Origin: Candidatus Firestoneibacteriota bacterium | Lineage (GTDB): Bacteria > JACRDZ01 | Assembly: GCA_016212735.1 (NCBI GenBank) | Contig: JACRDZ010000045.1 | Coordinates: forward strand, 1-8,295 | Direction of reading: 5' to 3' | DNA: 8,295 nt | In this document: positions 1 through 6,345 of the stretch, piece after piece | Numbering within the stretch: position 1 is the first letter of the stretch | Layout: each line of letters opens with the position of its first letter | Translations under genes and position numbers: made by a program | The notes under the pieces: model-generated | What the model saw: only the letters and a program-made list of their open reading frames with translations | Told to the model about the DNA's origin: nothing | Databases searched by the model: none

Positions 1-1049
1 CTGTGTCTTTAGATGATCCGATGTTTAATACACAAATATCGCAAGATGGAGCAAAAGAATTTCGTTTAATGCAAAAATTTCCTTATCCTGGAACATTATC
101 CGCACAAAGCGATGTGATAAAATTAAATGCTGAAATAGCAAAAGAAGAATATGAAAATGCTTTAAGAGATTTAATAGTTGATATAAAATTAAATTACTTT
201 GAATTAATTTATTTAAATGAAGCCATAACCATCACCGAACAAAATCAGGAATTATTGAATTACATTTTAAAAGTTGCAGGGACAAAATATGCAAATGATA
301 AAACAAGTTTAAATGATCTTTTAAAAGCAGAGTCCCAATTAGCACAATTAAGTTATGATGTTATAACTTTGAAAGAGTTAAAAGAAGTTACAAAAAGCAA
401 AATTCTATCACTCATAAACCTTCCGCAAAATTTAAAAATAGGTGAACCGGAACAAATTGAATTATTAATATTTGATCTAAAACTCGACAATCTTAATAAG
501 CTTGCATTATCACAAAAACAGGAAATACGAGTCGCTGATTTAAAAATCATACAGATGCAAAAAGAGAAAATTCTTAGTGAAAAGATGATTAAACCTATGT
601 TTAATATTGGTGTTATGTATTCAACTAAAAGCGGTTTGGGTAATTTGTCAAATGATATGTCTTCATTAGAATTCGGTCTTAATATTCCTTTATGGGAAAA
701 AAAGAATTCATCAAAAAGAGCGCAGGCAGAGCTAGATATAAGCATTGCACAGGAAGAAAAAAGAGATCTGGAAAATATGGCAATGGCTGAAATTAAAGAA
801 ATCTTTTTTAAACTCGAAAATTCTAAAAGATTGATTAAATTGTATAATGAATCTTTGCTTCCAAAAGCGGATAAAGCGATTAGTACTGTTAAAAATCTAA
901 GTGATGAAAAAATCAGTAATATTTCTGAAGTGCTTGAAACACAGGCTATATGGTTTAATTTTAATTTAGCGCTTAAAAGAGCAATAGCTGATTACAGGCA
1001 GAATCTTGCGCGACTTGAAAAAGTCGTGGGAGGTAAAGCCCATGAATAA
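1..1049 (+). CDS. TolC/CusC-family outer-membrane efflux channel, first of two tandem paralogs (5' end missing)
   Basis: This is an outer-membrane channel of the TolC family, which would dock on a periplasmic adaptor and export substrate, here probably metal ions, to the outside. The reading frame is open from base 3 with no convincing start: the GTG at 3 has no ribosome site and homology to the next gene begins immediately, so the signal peptide and first helices lie outside the window. The 348 visible residues contain the family-typical KFPYPG turn (residues 25-30), long amphipathic helices (about 35-140 and 165-200), a barrel-strand segment SLEFGLNIPLW (221-231), then a second helical repeat to the C terminus. 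It aligns along its whole length with the following gene, for example around KFPxPG, the EYENALRDLI stretch and the C-terminal DYRQNLARLE. Its last 8 bases overlap the next start. Family assignment is firm; substrate is inferred from the adaptor downstream. Confidence 0.9.
   Translation, partial: VSLDDPMFNTQISQDGAKEFRLMQKFPYPGTLSAQSDVIKLNAEIAKEEYENALRDLIVDIKLNYFELIYLNEAITITEQNQELLNYILKVAGTKYANDKTSLNDLLKAESQLAQLSYDVITLKELKEVTKSKILSLINLPQNLKIGEPEQIELLIFDLKLDNLNKLALSQKQEIRVADLKIIQMQKEKILSEKMIKPMFNIGVMYSTKSGLGNLSNDMSSLEFGLNIPLWEKKNSSKRAQAELDISIAQEEKRDLENMAMAEIKEIFFKLENSKRLIKLYNESLLPKADKAISTVKNLSDEKISNISEVLETQAIWFNFNLALKRAIADYRQNLARLEKVVGGKAHE
1029..1034 (+). promoter_or_regulatory. Ribosome binding site deciding the start of the second channel gene
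   Basis: GGAGGT lies 7 bases before the ATG at 1042 and inside the end of the preceding gene. It picks ATG 1042 over the in-frame ATG at 1006, whose extra 12 residues would simply be the preceding gene's C-terminal region read in another frame. The ATG at 1042 also gives a sensible signal peptide (MNKFKKIF...). Confidence 0.85.
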
Positions 1050-2724
1050 ATTTAAAAAAATCTTTAAACAATGGAATATTGTAGAGACACAAAATTTTGC
1101 GTCTCTACTGATTGTGATGTTTTTATTGCTTTTTTTTATTAATAATGCAGAAGCGATGATAATGGGTAAAAGCTTCAATTCTACATATCTTGATTTGAAA
1201 AAAGAATATCAGGAATACAAACCTATGGATTATTATTTACAGCAAAATGAGATTAAATCAATTACTGCAATTGAGGAAACCGATTCAACTTTTATTAAAG
1301 AAACATTATTAACATTTGATAAAATGAAACAAAGTAAAAATTTATTAAATAATTTTGAAAGTAGTTTCATGTTTTATAATTTCCATTCCGAAGATCAAAA
1401 ACAACTTATCAATAAAATCAAAAAGACAAATTCAGATACAACATTATTTAAAGAAATTGAAAATGAATTTTTGAATAATCTTAATATAAATCTTTTAATA
1501 ACTTATGCTTATGTAAATAATTCTGAATTAAAATCTATTAGAAACAAGTGGAAAGCAAGTTTGCAGCAATATCCCCAGGAAGTTTATCTGGATAATATTT
1601 TGAAACAATACAATGCATTCACAAGAGTACTTGATACAAAGCTCGGTATGCAATATCAAAAAGAATTCATGGCAAAAAAATTTCCATTGCCGGGATTACT
1701 TACATATAAAGGCGATATAGTAAAGACAGATATAATAATTGAATCTCTTGAATATGAAAAAGCTTTACGCAATTTAATAACCGAAATAAAAATGAATTAT
1801 TATGATTTTATTCTTTTACAGCAATCGATTAAAATTGTAAAAGAGAATCAAGCATTTTTAAAAGTTATCACTACAATCGCAGAATCTAAATATAGCACCG
1901 GTGGAAGCAATTTCTCTGATATAATAAAAACTCACATTGAAATCGCAAAACTTGATTATGAATTAATTGAATTAAATAATGAATTAGATATTATTAAATC
2001 AAAATTTAATAATTTATTGAATAGAAATCCTGATGCAAATTTTGTAGAGACGCAAGATTTTGCGTCTCTACTTGATTATAAAATATCTATTACAATCGAT
2101 GATTTATACAAATTAACAGAAGAAAATCAGCAGGAATTAAAAAGCATAAAAACTCAAATTGATAAAATGCAATTAATGCTTGAAATGGTGAAACGCATGT
2201 ATTTGCCAGAGGTTACATCAGGAGCAAGCTATTTTGAAAACAGAAGCGATATTTTAGGAGGTGTAAATACCGATATGAATTCCGACATGAACAAAACTTT
2301 TAATCCAGCCCCAGATTTAATGATGATGCCAGATTATTTTTGGTTCAATAAAAATGATGCATATCTTGAAGAATTGAAATATGAAATCGAATCAATGAAA
2401 AATATGTTGAGCCATTACAAAAATATATATTATTACACAGCAAAATCATTTTATTTGAAATTAGATGCTGCGGAAAGAGAGATAAATTTATATAAATTTA
2501 CATTGATTCCAAGAGCAGAAGAGGCTTTAAAAGCAGTCATTGCAGCTTATCAGGCAGGGAAAGTGGATATAGAAGAAATTATCGATTCATTTGGAAGTTA
2601 TCTTGAATTTCAGCTTGAGTATTGCAAAATAGTAAAAGAATATCGCAATAATTTAGCTGAATTGGAAAATAATGCAGGAGTAGTATTAAAAAAGGAACAG
2701 GTGAATTTTTTAATTAAAAAATAA
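1042..2724 (+). CDS. TolC/CusC-family outer-membrane efflux channel, second tandem paralog, carrying two in-frame palindromic inserts
   Basis: A complete 560-residue TolC-family protein, expected to form a trimeric outer-membrane/periplasmic tunnel. The start at 1042 follows from the GGAGGT site and the 8-bp overlap with the upstream channel, which suggests translational coupling. Residues 1-38 look like a long signal peptide: basic MNKFKKIFK, then VETQNFASLL, a hydrophobic core IVMFLLLFFI, and probable cleavage after AEA. Residues about 39-145 are a polar, Lys/Glu/Asn-rich stretch I cannot match to the family. The recognisable family sequence begins near 150 (LLITYAYVNNSELKSIR), with KFPLPG at 213-218, two long helical repeats, and the C-terminal LIPRAEEAL...AAYQAGKVDIEEIID segment (488-515). 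The region around 400-440 (Met/Asn/Asp-rich) is poorly conserved against the upstream paralog. Residues 14-23 and 335-344 are near-identical peptides encoded by two copies of a palindrome. Alternative: it may serve a different pump from its neighbour. Confidence 0.9.
   Translation: MNKFKKIFKQWNIVETQNFASLLIVMFLLLFFINNAEAMIMGKSFNSTYLDLKKEYQEYKPMDYYLQQNEIKSITAIEETDSTFIKETLLTFDKMKQSKNLLNNFESSFMFYNFHSEDQKQLINKIKKTNSDTTLFKEIENEFLNNLNINLLITYAYVNNSELKSIRNKWKASLQQYPQEVYLDNILKQYNAFTRVLDTKLGMQYQKEFMAKKFPLPGLLTYKGDIVKTDIIIESLEYEKALRNLITEIKMNYYDFILLQQSIKIVKENQAFLKVITTIAESKYSTGGSNFSDIIKTHIEIAKLDYELIELNNELDIIKSKFNNLLNRNPDANFVETQDFASLLDYKISITIDDLYKLTEENQQELKSIKTQIDKMQLMLEMVKRMYLPEVTSGASYFENRSDILGGVNTDMNSDMNKTFNPAPDLMMMPDYFWFNKNDAYLEELKYEIESMKNMLSHYKNIYYYTAKSFYLKLDAAEREINLYKFTLIPRAEEALKAVIAAYQAGKVDIEEIIDSFGSYLEFQLEYCKIVKEYRNNLAELENNAGVVLKKEQVNFLIKK
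1081..1108. repeat. 28-bp interspersed palindrome, copy 1, inside the signal-peptide codons
   Basis: The arms are gtagagacacaa and ttgcgtctctac around a self-complementary AATT centre; the arms pair except at one position (A opposite C). It occupies codons 14 to 23 of the second channel gene and encodes VETQNFASLL, between the basic start and the hydrophobic core of the signal peptide. It matches copy 2 at 26 of 28 positions. The GTAGAGAC...GTCTCTAC type resembles small dispersed palindromes I recall from some AT-rich bacterial genomes; that recollection is unchecked. Confidence 0.85.
2044..2071. repeat. 28-bp interspersed palindrome, copy 2, inside the second channel gene
   Basis: Perfect 12-nt inverted arms (gtagagacgcaa / ttgcgtctctac) flank a 4-nt centre gatt. 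It covers codons 335-344 and encodes VETQDFASLL, in the same reading frame as copy 1. It falls in the linker between the first helical repeat and the next helix, where the upstream paralog has an unrelated linker of similar length and no palindrome. It is probably tolerated because that linker is a surface loop. Confidence 0.85.
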
Positions 2725-2737
2725 TGAGGACAAAAAT

Positions 2738-4075
2738 ATGAATAAAAAAATTATTATTATCATACTTTTAGCAGGAATATTAGGAATCATTTCAGGTTAT
2801 TTTTTAGGGCAGCAATATCAAATTAAAATTCAACTTCAAAAGAAAGAATCACATGAGAAACTTATAACTGATGAACATAAAGAACATGCTCAAACAACTA
2901 AAGATGAATTATATTATTGTCCAATGCATCCTGGTTTTGTGTCCGATAAACCAGGTGAATGCTCAATATGCGGAATGAAATTGGTTAAAAAAGAAGAGGC
3001 TGAAAAAATTGAAAAAGAAGCGGACACCGCAGAAGAGATATGTATTTTGCATAATTGCGAAATGACTAAATGTGAAATGAAAATAACGAGCGATATTAAA
3101 AATTGTCCGTTTTGCGGTAAGCATATTACTAAAGGTGAAAAAGTTTTGTATTATGCTGATCCTGATAATTCCGAGCATACTGCGCATACTCCTCAAAAAA
3201 ATGCAACAGGTAAAAAATATGTTCCTGTTTATGAAGAAGAAAAAAAGAAAAATATATCAAAGGATGTTAACATCAGCCCTGAAAAACAACAATTAATTGG
3301 TATAAAAAAAGATAAAATTCAAGAAAGAGTATTAACAAAAATAATTGATACAGTTGGTAAAGTTGCTTATGATCCGGATTTATTTATTGCTCAGCAGGAA
3401 TATCTTCAAGTATTGAAAGCTGAGGAAAACACACAAGGTGCAAGTATCGAGTTTATAAAAGAACAAACTAAATCACTTGTTAATGCTGCGAAACAAAAAT
3501 TATTGTTATCAGGAATGAATGAGAGGCAAATCGAAGAATTAGCTGAACTGGGTAAGGCTCAAAAAAATTTATATTTACCAACTCTTGGCGAAACCGTGTG
3601 GATATATATGACAATTTATGAATATGAAATCGGATTGGTAAAAGAAGGACAATTAGTTGAGATTGAATCAGTAGCATATCCCGGGAAAATTTTTGAAGGT
3701 AAAATTGCTTCAACATCTCCTGTATTAGATCCAAATACACGTTCATTAAAAATACGAGCAGAAGTAAAAAATCCAGGTAATTTACTTAAACCTGATATGT
3801 ATGTGAATGCAAAAATAAAGATTAATCTTGGGAAAAAAATAGCTGTGCCTGATGAAGCAGTGATGGATACAGGTGAAAGAAAAATAATTTTTATTGTAAA
3901 ACCAAAAGGATATTTTGAATCACGTGAGGTAAAACTCGGGCAAAAAGCAGGTAATTATTATGAGGTAATAAAAGGAATATCAAGCGGAGAAATAGTTGTT
4001 ACTTCTGGAAATTTCTTTATTGATTCGGAAACGAGATTAAAATCAGCAGTCAGCGGGGAAATGCATAAACACTAA
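2738..4075 (+). CDS. CusB/CzcB-like periplasmic adaptor of a heavy-metal RND efflux system with N-terminal metal-binding region
   Basis: A 445-residue membrane-fusion protein linking an inner-membrane RND pump to a TolC-type channel. GAGGA stands 7 bases before the ATG, 13 bases after the preceding stop, so it is the third gene of the same operon. Residues 5-24 are a single hydrophobic anchor without a lipobox Cys. Residues 59-83 are a heavy-metal-binding domain (YYCPMHP...GECSICGMKLV; Cys61, His64, Cys75, Cys78). Residues 102-129 add a second cluster (Cys102, His105, Cys107, Cys112, Cys123, Cys126, His129). Residues 137-168 (VLYYADPD...YVPVYEEE) match the CusB N-terminal segment, but lack the methionines that bind Cu(I)/Ag(I) in E. 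coli CusB. The adaptor core follows: GKVAYDPDLFIAQQEYL (207-223), the beta-barrel with YEYEIGLVKEGQ (294-305), TRSLKIRAEV (334-343), LLKPDMYVNAKI (349-360), and a C-terminal NFFIDSETRL ending in HKH. The pump gene does not follow. Metal specificity cannot be read with confidence. Confidence 0.92.
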   Translation: MNKKIIIIILLAGILGIISGYFLGQQYQIKIQLQKKESHEKLITDEHKEHAQTTKDELYYCPMHPGFVSDKPGECSICGMKLVKKEEAEKIEKEADTAEEICILHNCEMTKCEMKITSDIKNCPFCGKHITKGEKVLYYADPDNSEHTAHTPQKNATGKKYVPVYEEEKKKNISKDVNISPEKQQLIGIKKDKIQERVLTKIIDTVGKVAYDPDLFIAQQEYLQVLKAEENTQGASIEFIKEQTKSLVNAAKQKLLLSGMNERQIEELAELGKAQKNLYLPTLGETVWIYMTIYEYEIGLVKEGQLVEIESVAYPGKIFEGKIASTSPVLDPNTRSLKIRAEVKNPGNLLKPDMYVNAKIKINLGKKIAVPDEAVMDTGERKIIFIVKPKGYFESREVKLGQKAGNYYEVIKGISSGEIVVTSGNFFIDSETRLKSAVSGEMHKH

Positions 4076-4092
4076 TAATAGTTATTAAAATA

Positions 4093-4758
4093 TTAAGCCA
4101 GAAGAGTTTTTGCTTCCAATATTTTTTTCTTTTTCTTTTCTATTGATTTTTTAACTTTTTTTAATCTGAATAAATCTTCTCTAGCACGTTCTTCAAGAGT
4201 CATTTTAATATAAGCTACCTGCTGTTTAAATGCAGGGACAACTATATGTTCAAGAGCATTTACACGTCTATTTGTTTTTTGAATTTCTTCTCCAAGTCGT
4301 CTCAAGCGTGTTTCAATATGTGCATTATCAATAATTAAATCAATAATTTTTTCGAATTTTTCCGCAGTCTCACTAATTCTTGAACTAACACCTGTAATAC
4401 TGTATCCGCGTGCTAAACCTGACCTTACCGGACTTAATCCCTTTGTAACAACAGGTAAAGGAACACCCATAACCTGTGTTCCAGAAACATCTACTGTTAC
4501 ATTTCCTTTTGTAGCAAAACTGGTAGATTTTACTGTTACAACTCCATCAACAGCCTGAGCAGTTACCAGTGCATATTGACCCTCTGCCATAACTCTTTGT
4601 AAGAAACTGCTTAAACGTAATGCATCATTTAATACATTCATAAATTCCATCATTAAAGCATCACGTTTCTGTTTTAAAAGTTCCTTACCCTGATTGGCAA
4701 GATTAATCTGACTCTTTTTAAAAAGCAATTCTGTGCGTGTAGGACTAACTTGTTCCAT
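4093..4758 (-). CDS. atpD: V/A-type ATP synthase subunit D (central rotor stalk)
   Basis: Subunit D is the long coiled-coil shaft that turns inside the A3B3 ring and, with F, transmits rotation to the membrane ring. The 221 residues are the usual family length. The N terminus VSPTRTELLFKKSQINLANQGKELLKQKRDAL is the diagnostic D signature; helix 1 spans about 8-65, a beta-rich middle follows (66-125), and helix 2 runs about 126-212 with the conserved RLRRLGEEIQKTNRRVNALE (151-170) and EERAREDLFRLKKVK (189-203). The C terminus is a Lys-rich tail. The start ATG has AGGGGT 7 bases upstream. It is the last gene of the ATPase run: its stop lies 17 bp from the stop of the convergent adaptor gene. 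The B-to-D gap is 153 bp and holds a large inverted repeat, unlike the tight A-to-B spacing. Confidence 0.96.
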   Translation of the reverse strand: MEQVSPTRTELLFKKSQINLANQGKELLKQKRDALMMEFMNVLNDALRLSSFLQRVMAEGQYALVTAQAVDGVVTVKSTSFATKGNVTVDVSGTQVMGVPLPVVTKGLSPVRSGLARGYSITGVSSRISETAEKFEKIIDLIIDNAHIETRLRRLGEEIQKTNRRVNALEHIVVPAFKQQVAYIKMTLEERAREDLFRLKKVKKSIEKKKKKILEAKTLLA

Positions 4759-4804
4759 TATTTCTACCCCTAGTGTGAGTTATTTTTTGGTAATGTCAAA
4801 AATT

Positions 4805-4883
4805 AACCACAGAGAACACAGAGGATTTTAAATTTAAAATAATTTTTTCTCAGTGTTCTCTGTGGTAATTTTTTTCTGTGGTT
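4805..4883. repeat. Inverted repeat (accacagagaacac family) between ATPase genes B and D, with a nested AT palindrome and a partial third unit
   Basis: The left arm at 4806-4823 (accacagagaacacagag) and right arm at 4849-4866 (ctcagtgttctctgtggt) are complementary at 17 of 18 positions, enclosing a 25-nt loop. Within the loop 4825-4840 is a perfect 16-nt palindrome (attttaaatttaaaat). A shorter further copy, ctgtggtt at 4876-4883, repeats the outer edge of the right arm. Read on the - strand, the stem would form in the B-D transcript and is followed by TTAATTTTT, so it could act as a partial terminator or an mRNA processing/stability element. Repeats of this kind are, from memory, dispersed in many bacterial genomes; the regulatory role is inference. 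Confidence 0.8.
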
Positions 4884-4911
4884 CTATTTTTTATCCCCTT
4901 TTTCACAGTAC

Positions 4912-6321
4912 CTATTTTTTTTCACCTTCAACTTTTTGCTGTACTCTATATTTTGCAATAAATTCTTTCTTTAGTTGTTTTAATTCTTCATCTGGATAAG
5001 CGGAAAGTAATTCCCAACCCAGATCCAGCGTACGTTCTATAGAACGATCTTCATCTCCCTGTGAAATAAAAAACTTCTCAAAATCGTCTGCAAATTTCAA
5101 GTGCTTGCGGTCTAATTCTGAAAGTGCTTCTTCTCCGACAATTGCAACAAGACGTCTTAAATCACGCCCCTGAGCATAAGAAGCATATAATTGGTTTGCC
5201 ACGCCTCTATGGTCTTCTCTGGTCTTATCAGATCCAATTCCCATATTCATCAATCTAGAAAGACATGGTAACACATCAATAGCTGGAGACACTCCGCGTC
5301 TGAACAATGGACGGCTTAAAACTATCTGCCCTTCTGTAATATATCCTGTTAAATCAGGGATTGGATGTGTAATATCATCATCTGGCATTGTAAGAATAAC
5401 CAGCTGAGTTATTGATCCTTTTTTACCTTTAACTCTTCCTGCTCTTTCATAAATAGTTGACAGGTCAGTATACATATATCCAGGATAACCGCGTCTTCCA
5501 GGAACTTCTTCACGTGCAGTAGATACTTCACGTAAAGCTTCGCAGTAATTGGTCATATCAGTAAGAATAATCAACACCTGCATATCATATTTGAATGCTA
5601 AATATTCTGCCACTGTAAGTGCGCATCTTGGTGTAACAATACGTTCAATAGTAGGATCATCAGCAAGATTAAGAAAAAATACAACTTTTGAGAGAGCGCC
5701 TGTTTGTTCAAAGTTCTGATGGAAAAAGGATGCTTCACGATTTGTAATACCCATAGCACCAAAAACAATAGCAAATTCTTCTCCGCTTTTTACTTTTGCC
5801 TGACGTATAATCTGTGCAATTAACTCATTAGCTGGCAGACCTGAACCTGAAAAAATAGGAAGCTTCTGACCGCGTACTAATGTATTTAATCCGTCAATAG
5901 CAGAAATTCCTGTTTGAATAAAATCCCTTGGTTCTGCACGTGAAAAAGGATTAATAGGTGAACCGGCTATTTCCAGTCTTGCTTCAGGAATAATATCAGG
6001 ACCGCCATCTATCGGTTTGCCAAAACCATTCAGTACACGACCCATAAGATCTACAGAAACACCTATTTTAGCAACTTCACCTTTAAATCTGACGCTGGTC
6101 CTGTCAACATCAATACCCTGTGTCCCTTCAAAAACCTGGACACAGGCCATTTCTTCAGAAACTTCCAGCACCTGACCATTACGAGTTTTGCCGTCTGGTA
6201 ATGTAATTTCTACCATCTCTCCATAAGATGCGCCTTTAACGCCATCAACAAAAACCAGAGGACCTGTAATATAATTTATAGTTCTATATTCACTGGATAC
6301 AAGTGATAACTTTTGTGCCAT
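4912..6321 (-). CDS. atpB: V/A-type ATP synthase subunit B (non-catalytic nucleotide-binding subunit)
   Basis: Subunit B alternates with A in the A3B3 hexamer and contributes the arginine finger to the catalytic sites at A/B interfaces. The 469 residues are full family length. Visible landmarks: N-terminal barrel [25 protein letters not shown] (15-39), [42 protein letters not shown] (126-167) in which the P-loop is degenerate and has no GKT, as normal for [36 protein letters not shown] (253-287); and [14 protein letters not shown] (345-358), with Arg356 the likely arginine finger by analogy with the family. GGAGGT stands 9 bases before the ATG, in the 24-base gap after gene A, so A and B are co-transcribed. 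No truncation or odd residues were seen. Confidence 0.98.
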   Translation of the reverse strand: MAQKLSLVSSEYRTINYITGPLVFVDGVKGASYGEMVEITLPDGKTRNGQVLEVSEEMACVQVFEGTQGIDVDRTSVRFKGEVAKIGVSVDLMGRVLNGFGKPIDGGPDIIPEARLEIAGSPINPFSRAEPRDFIQTGISAIDGLNTLVRGQKLPIFSGSGLPANELIAQIIRQAKVKSGEEFAIVFGAMGITNREASFFHQNFEQTGALSKVVFFLNLADDPTIERIVTPRCALTVAEYLAFKYDMQVLIILTDMTNYCEALREVSTAREEVPGRRGYPGYMYTDLSTIYERAGRVKGKKGSITQLVILTMPDDDITHPIPDLTGYITEGQIVLSRPLFRRGVSPAIDVLPCLSRLMNMGIGSDKTREDHRGVANQLYASYAQGRDLRRLVAIVGEEALSELDRKHLKFADDFEKFFISQGDEDRSIERTLDLGWELLSAYPDEELKQLKKEFIAKYRVQQKVEGEKK

Positions 6322-6345
6322 TTCTCTAATACCTCCAATATTTTT

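Noticed and set aside
353..745. Open frame on the - strand within the first channel gene
   Set aside because: It is antisense to clearly conserved TolC-family coding sequence and its product is low-complexity Ser/Phe/Ile-rich with no family resemblance.
1006..1041. Upstream in-frame ATG adding 12 residues to the second channel
   Set aside because: It has no ribosome site and overlaps conserved C-terminal codons of the first channel; ATG 1042 has GGAGGT at the right distance and starts a proper signal peptide.
4100..4142. Possible + strand terminator (gaag...cttc followed by a T-rich run) after the adaptor
   Set aside because: The stem is only 4 bp and the T-rich run is explained by the Lys codons of the subunit D C terminus on the other strand.
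4771..4799. TTGACA-like -35 box before gene D on the - strand
   Set aside because: The hexamer is good, but no acceptable -10 hexamer follows at 16-18 bases and many AT-rich lineages of this kind use other promoter motifs; not enough to call.
5838..5853. Missing GKT in the P-loop of ATPase subunit B
   Set aside because: A degenerate P-loop (SGSGLPANE) is the normal state for the non-catalytic B subunit, not a mutation.
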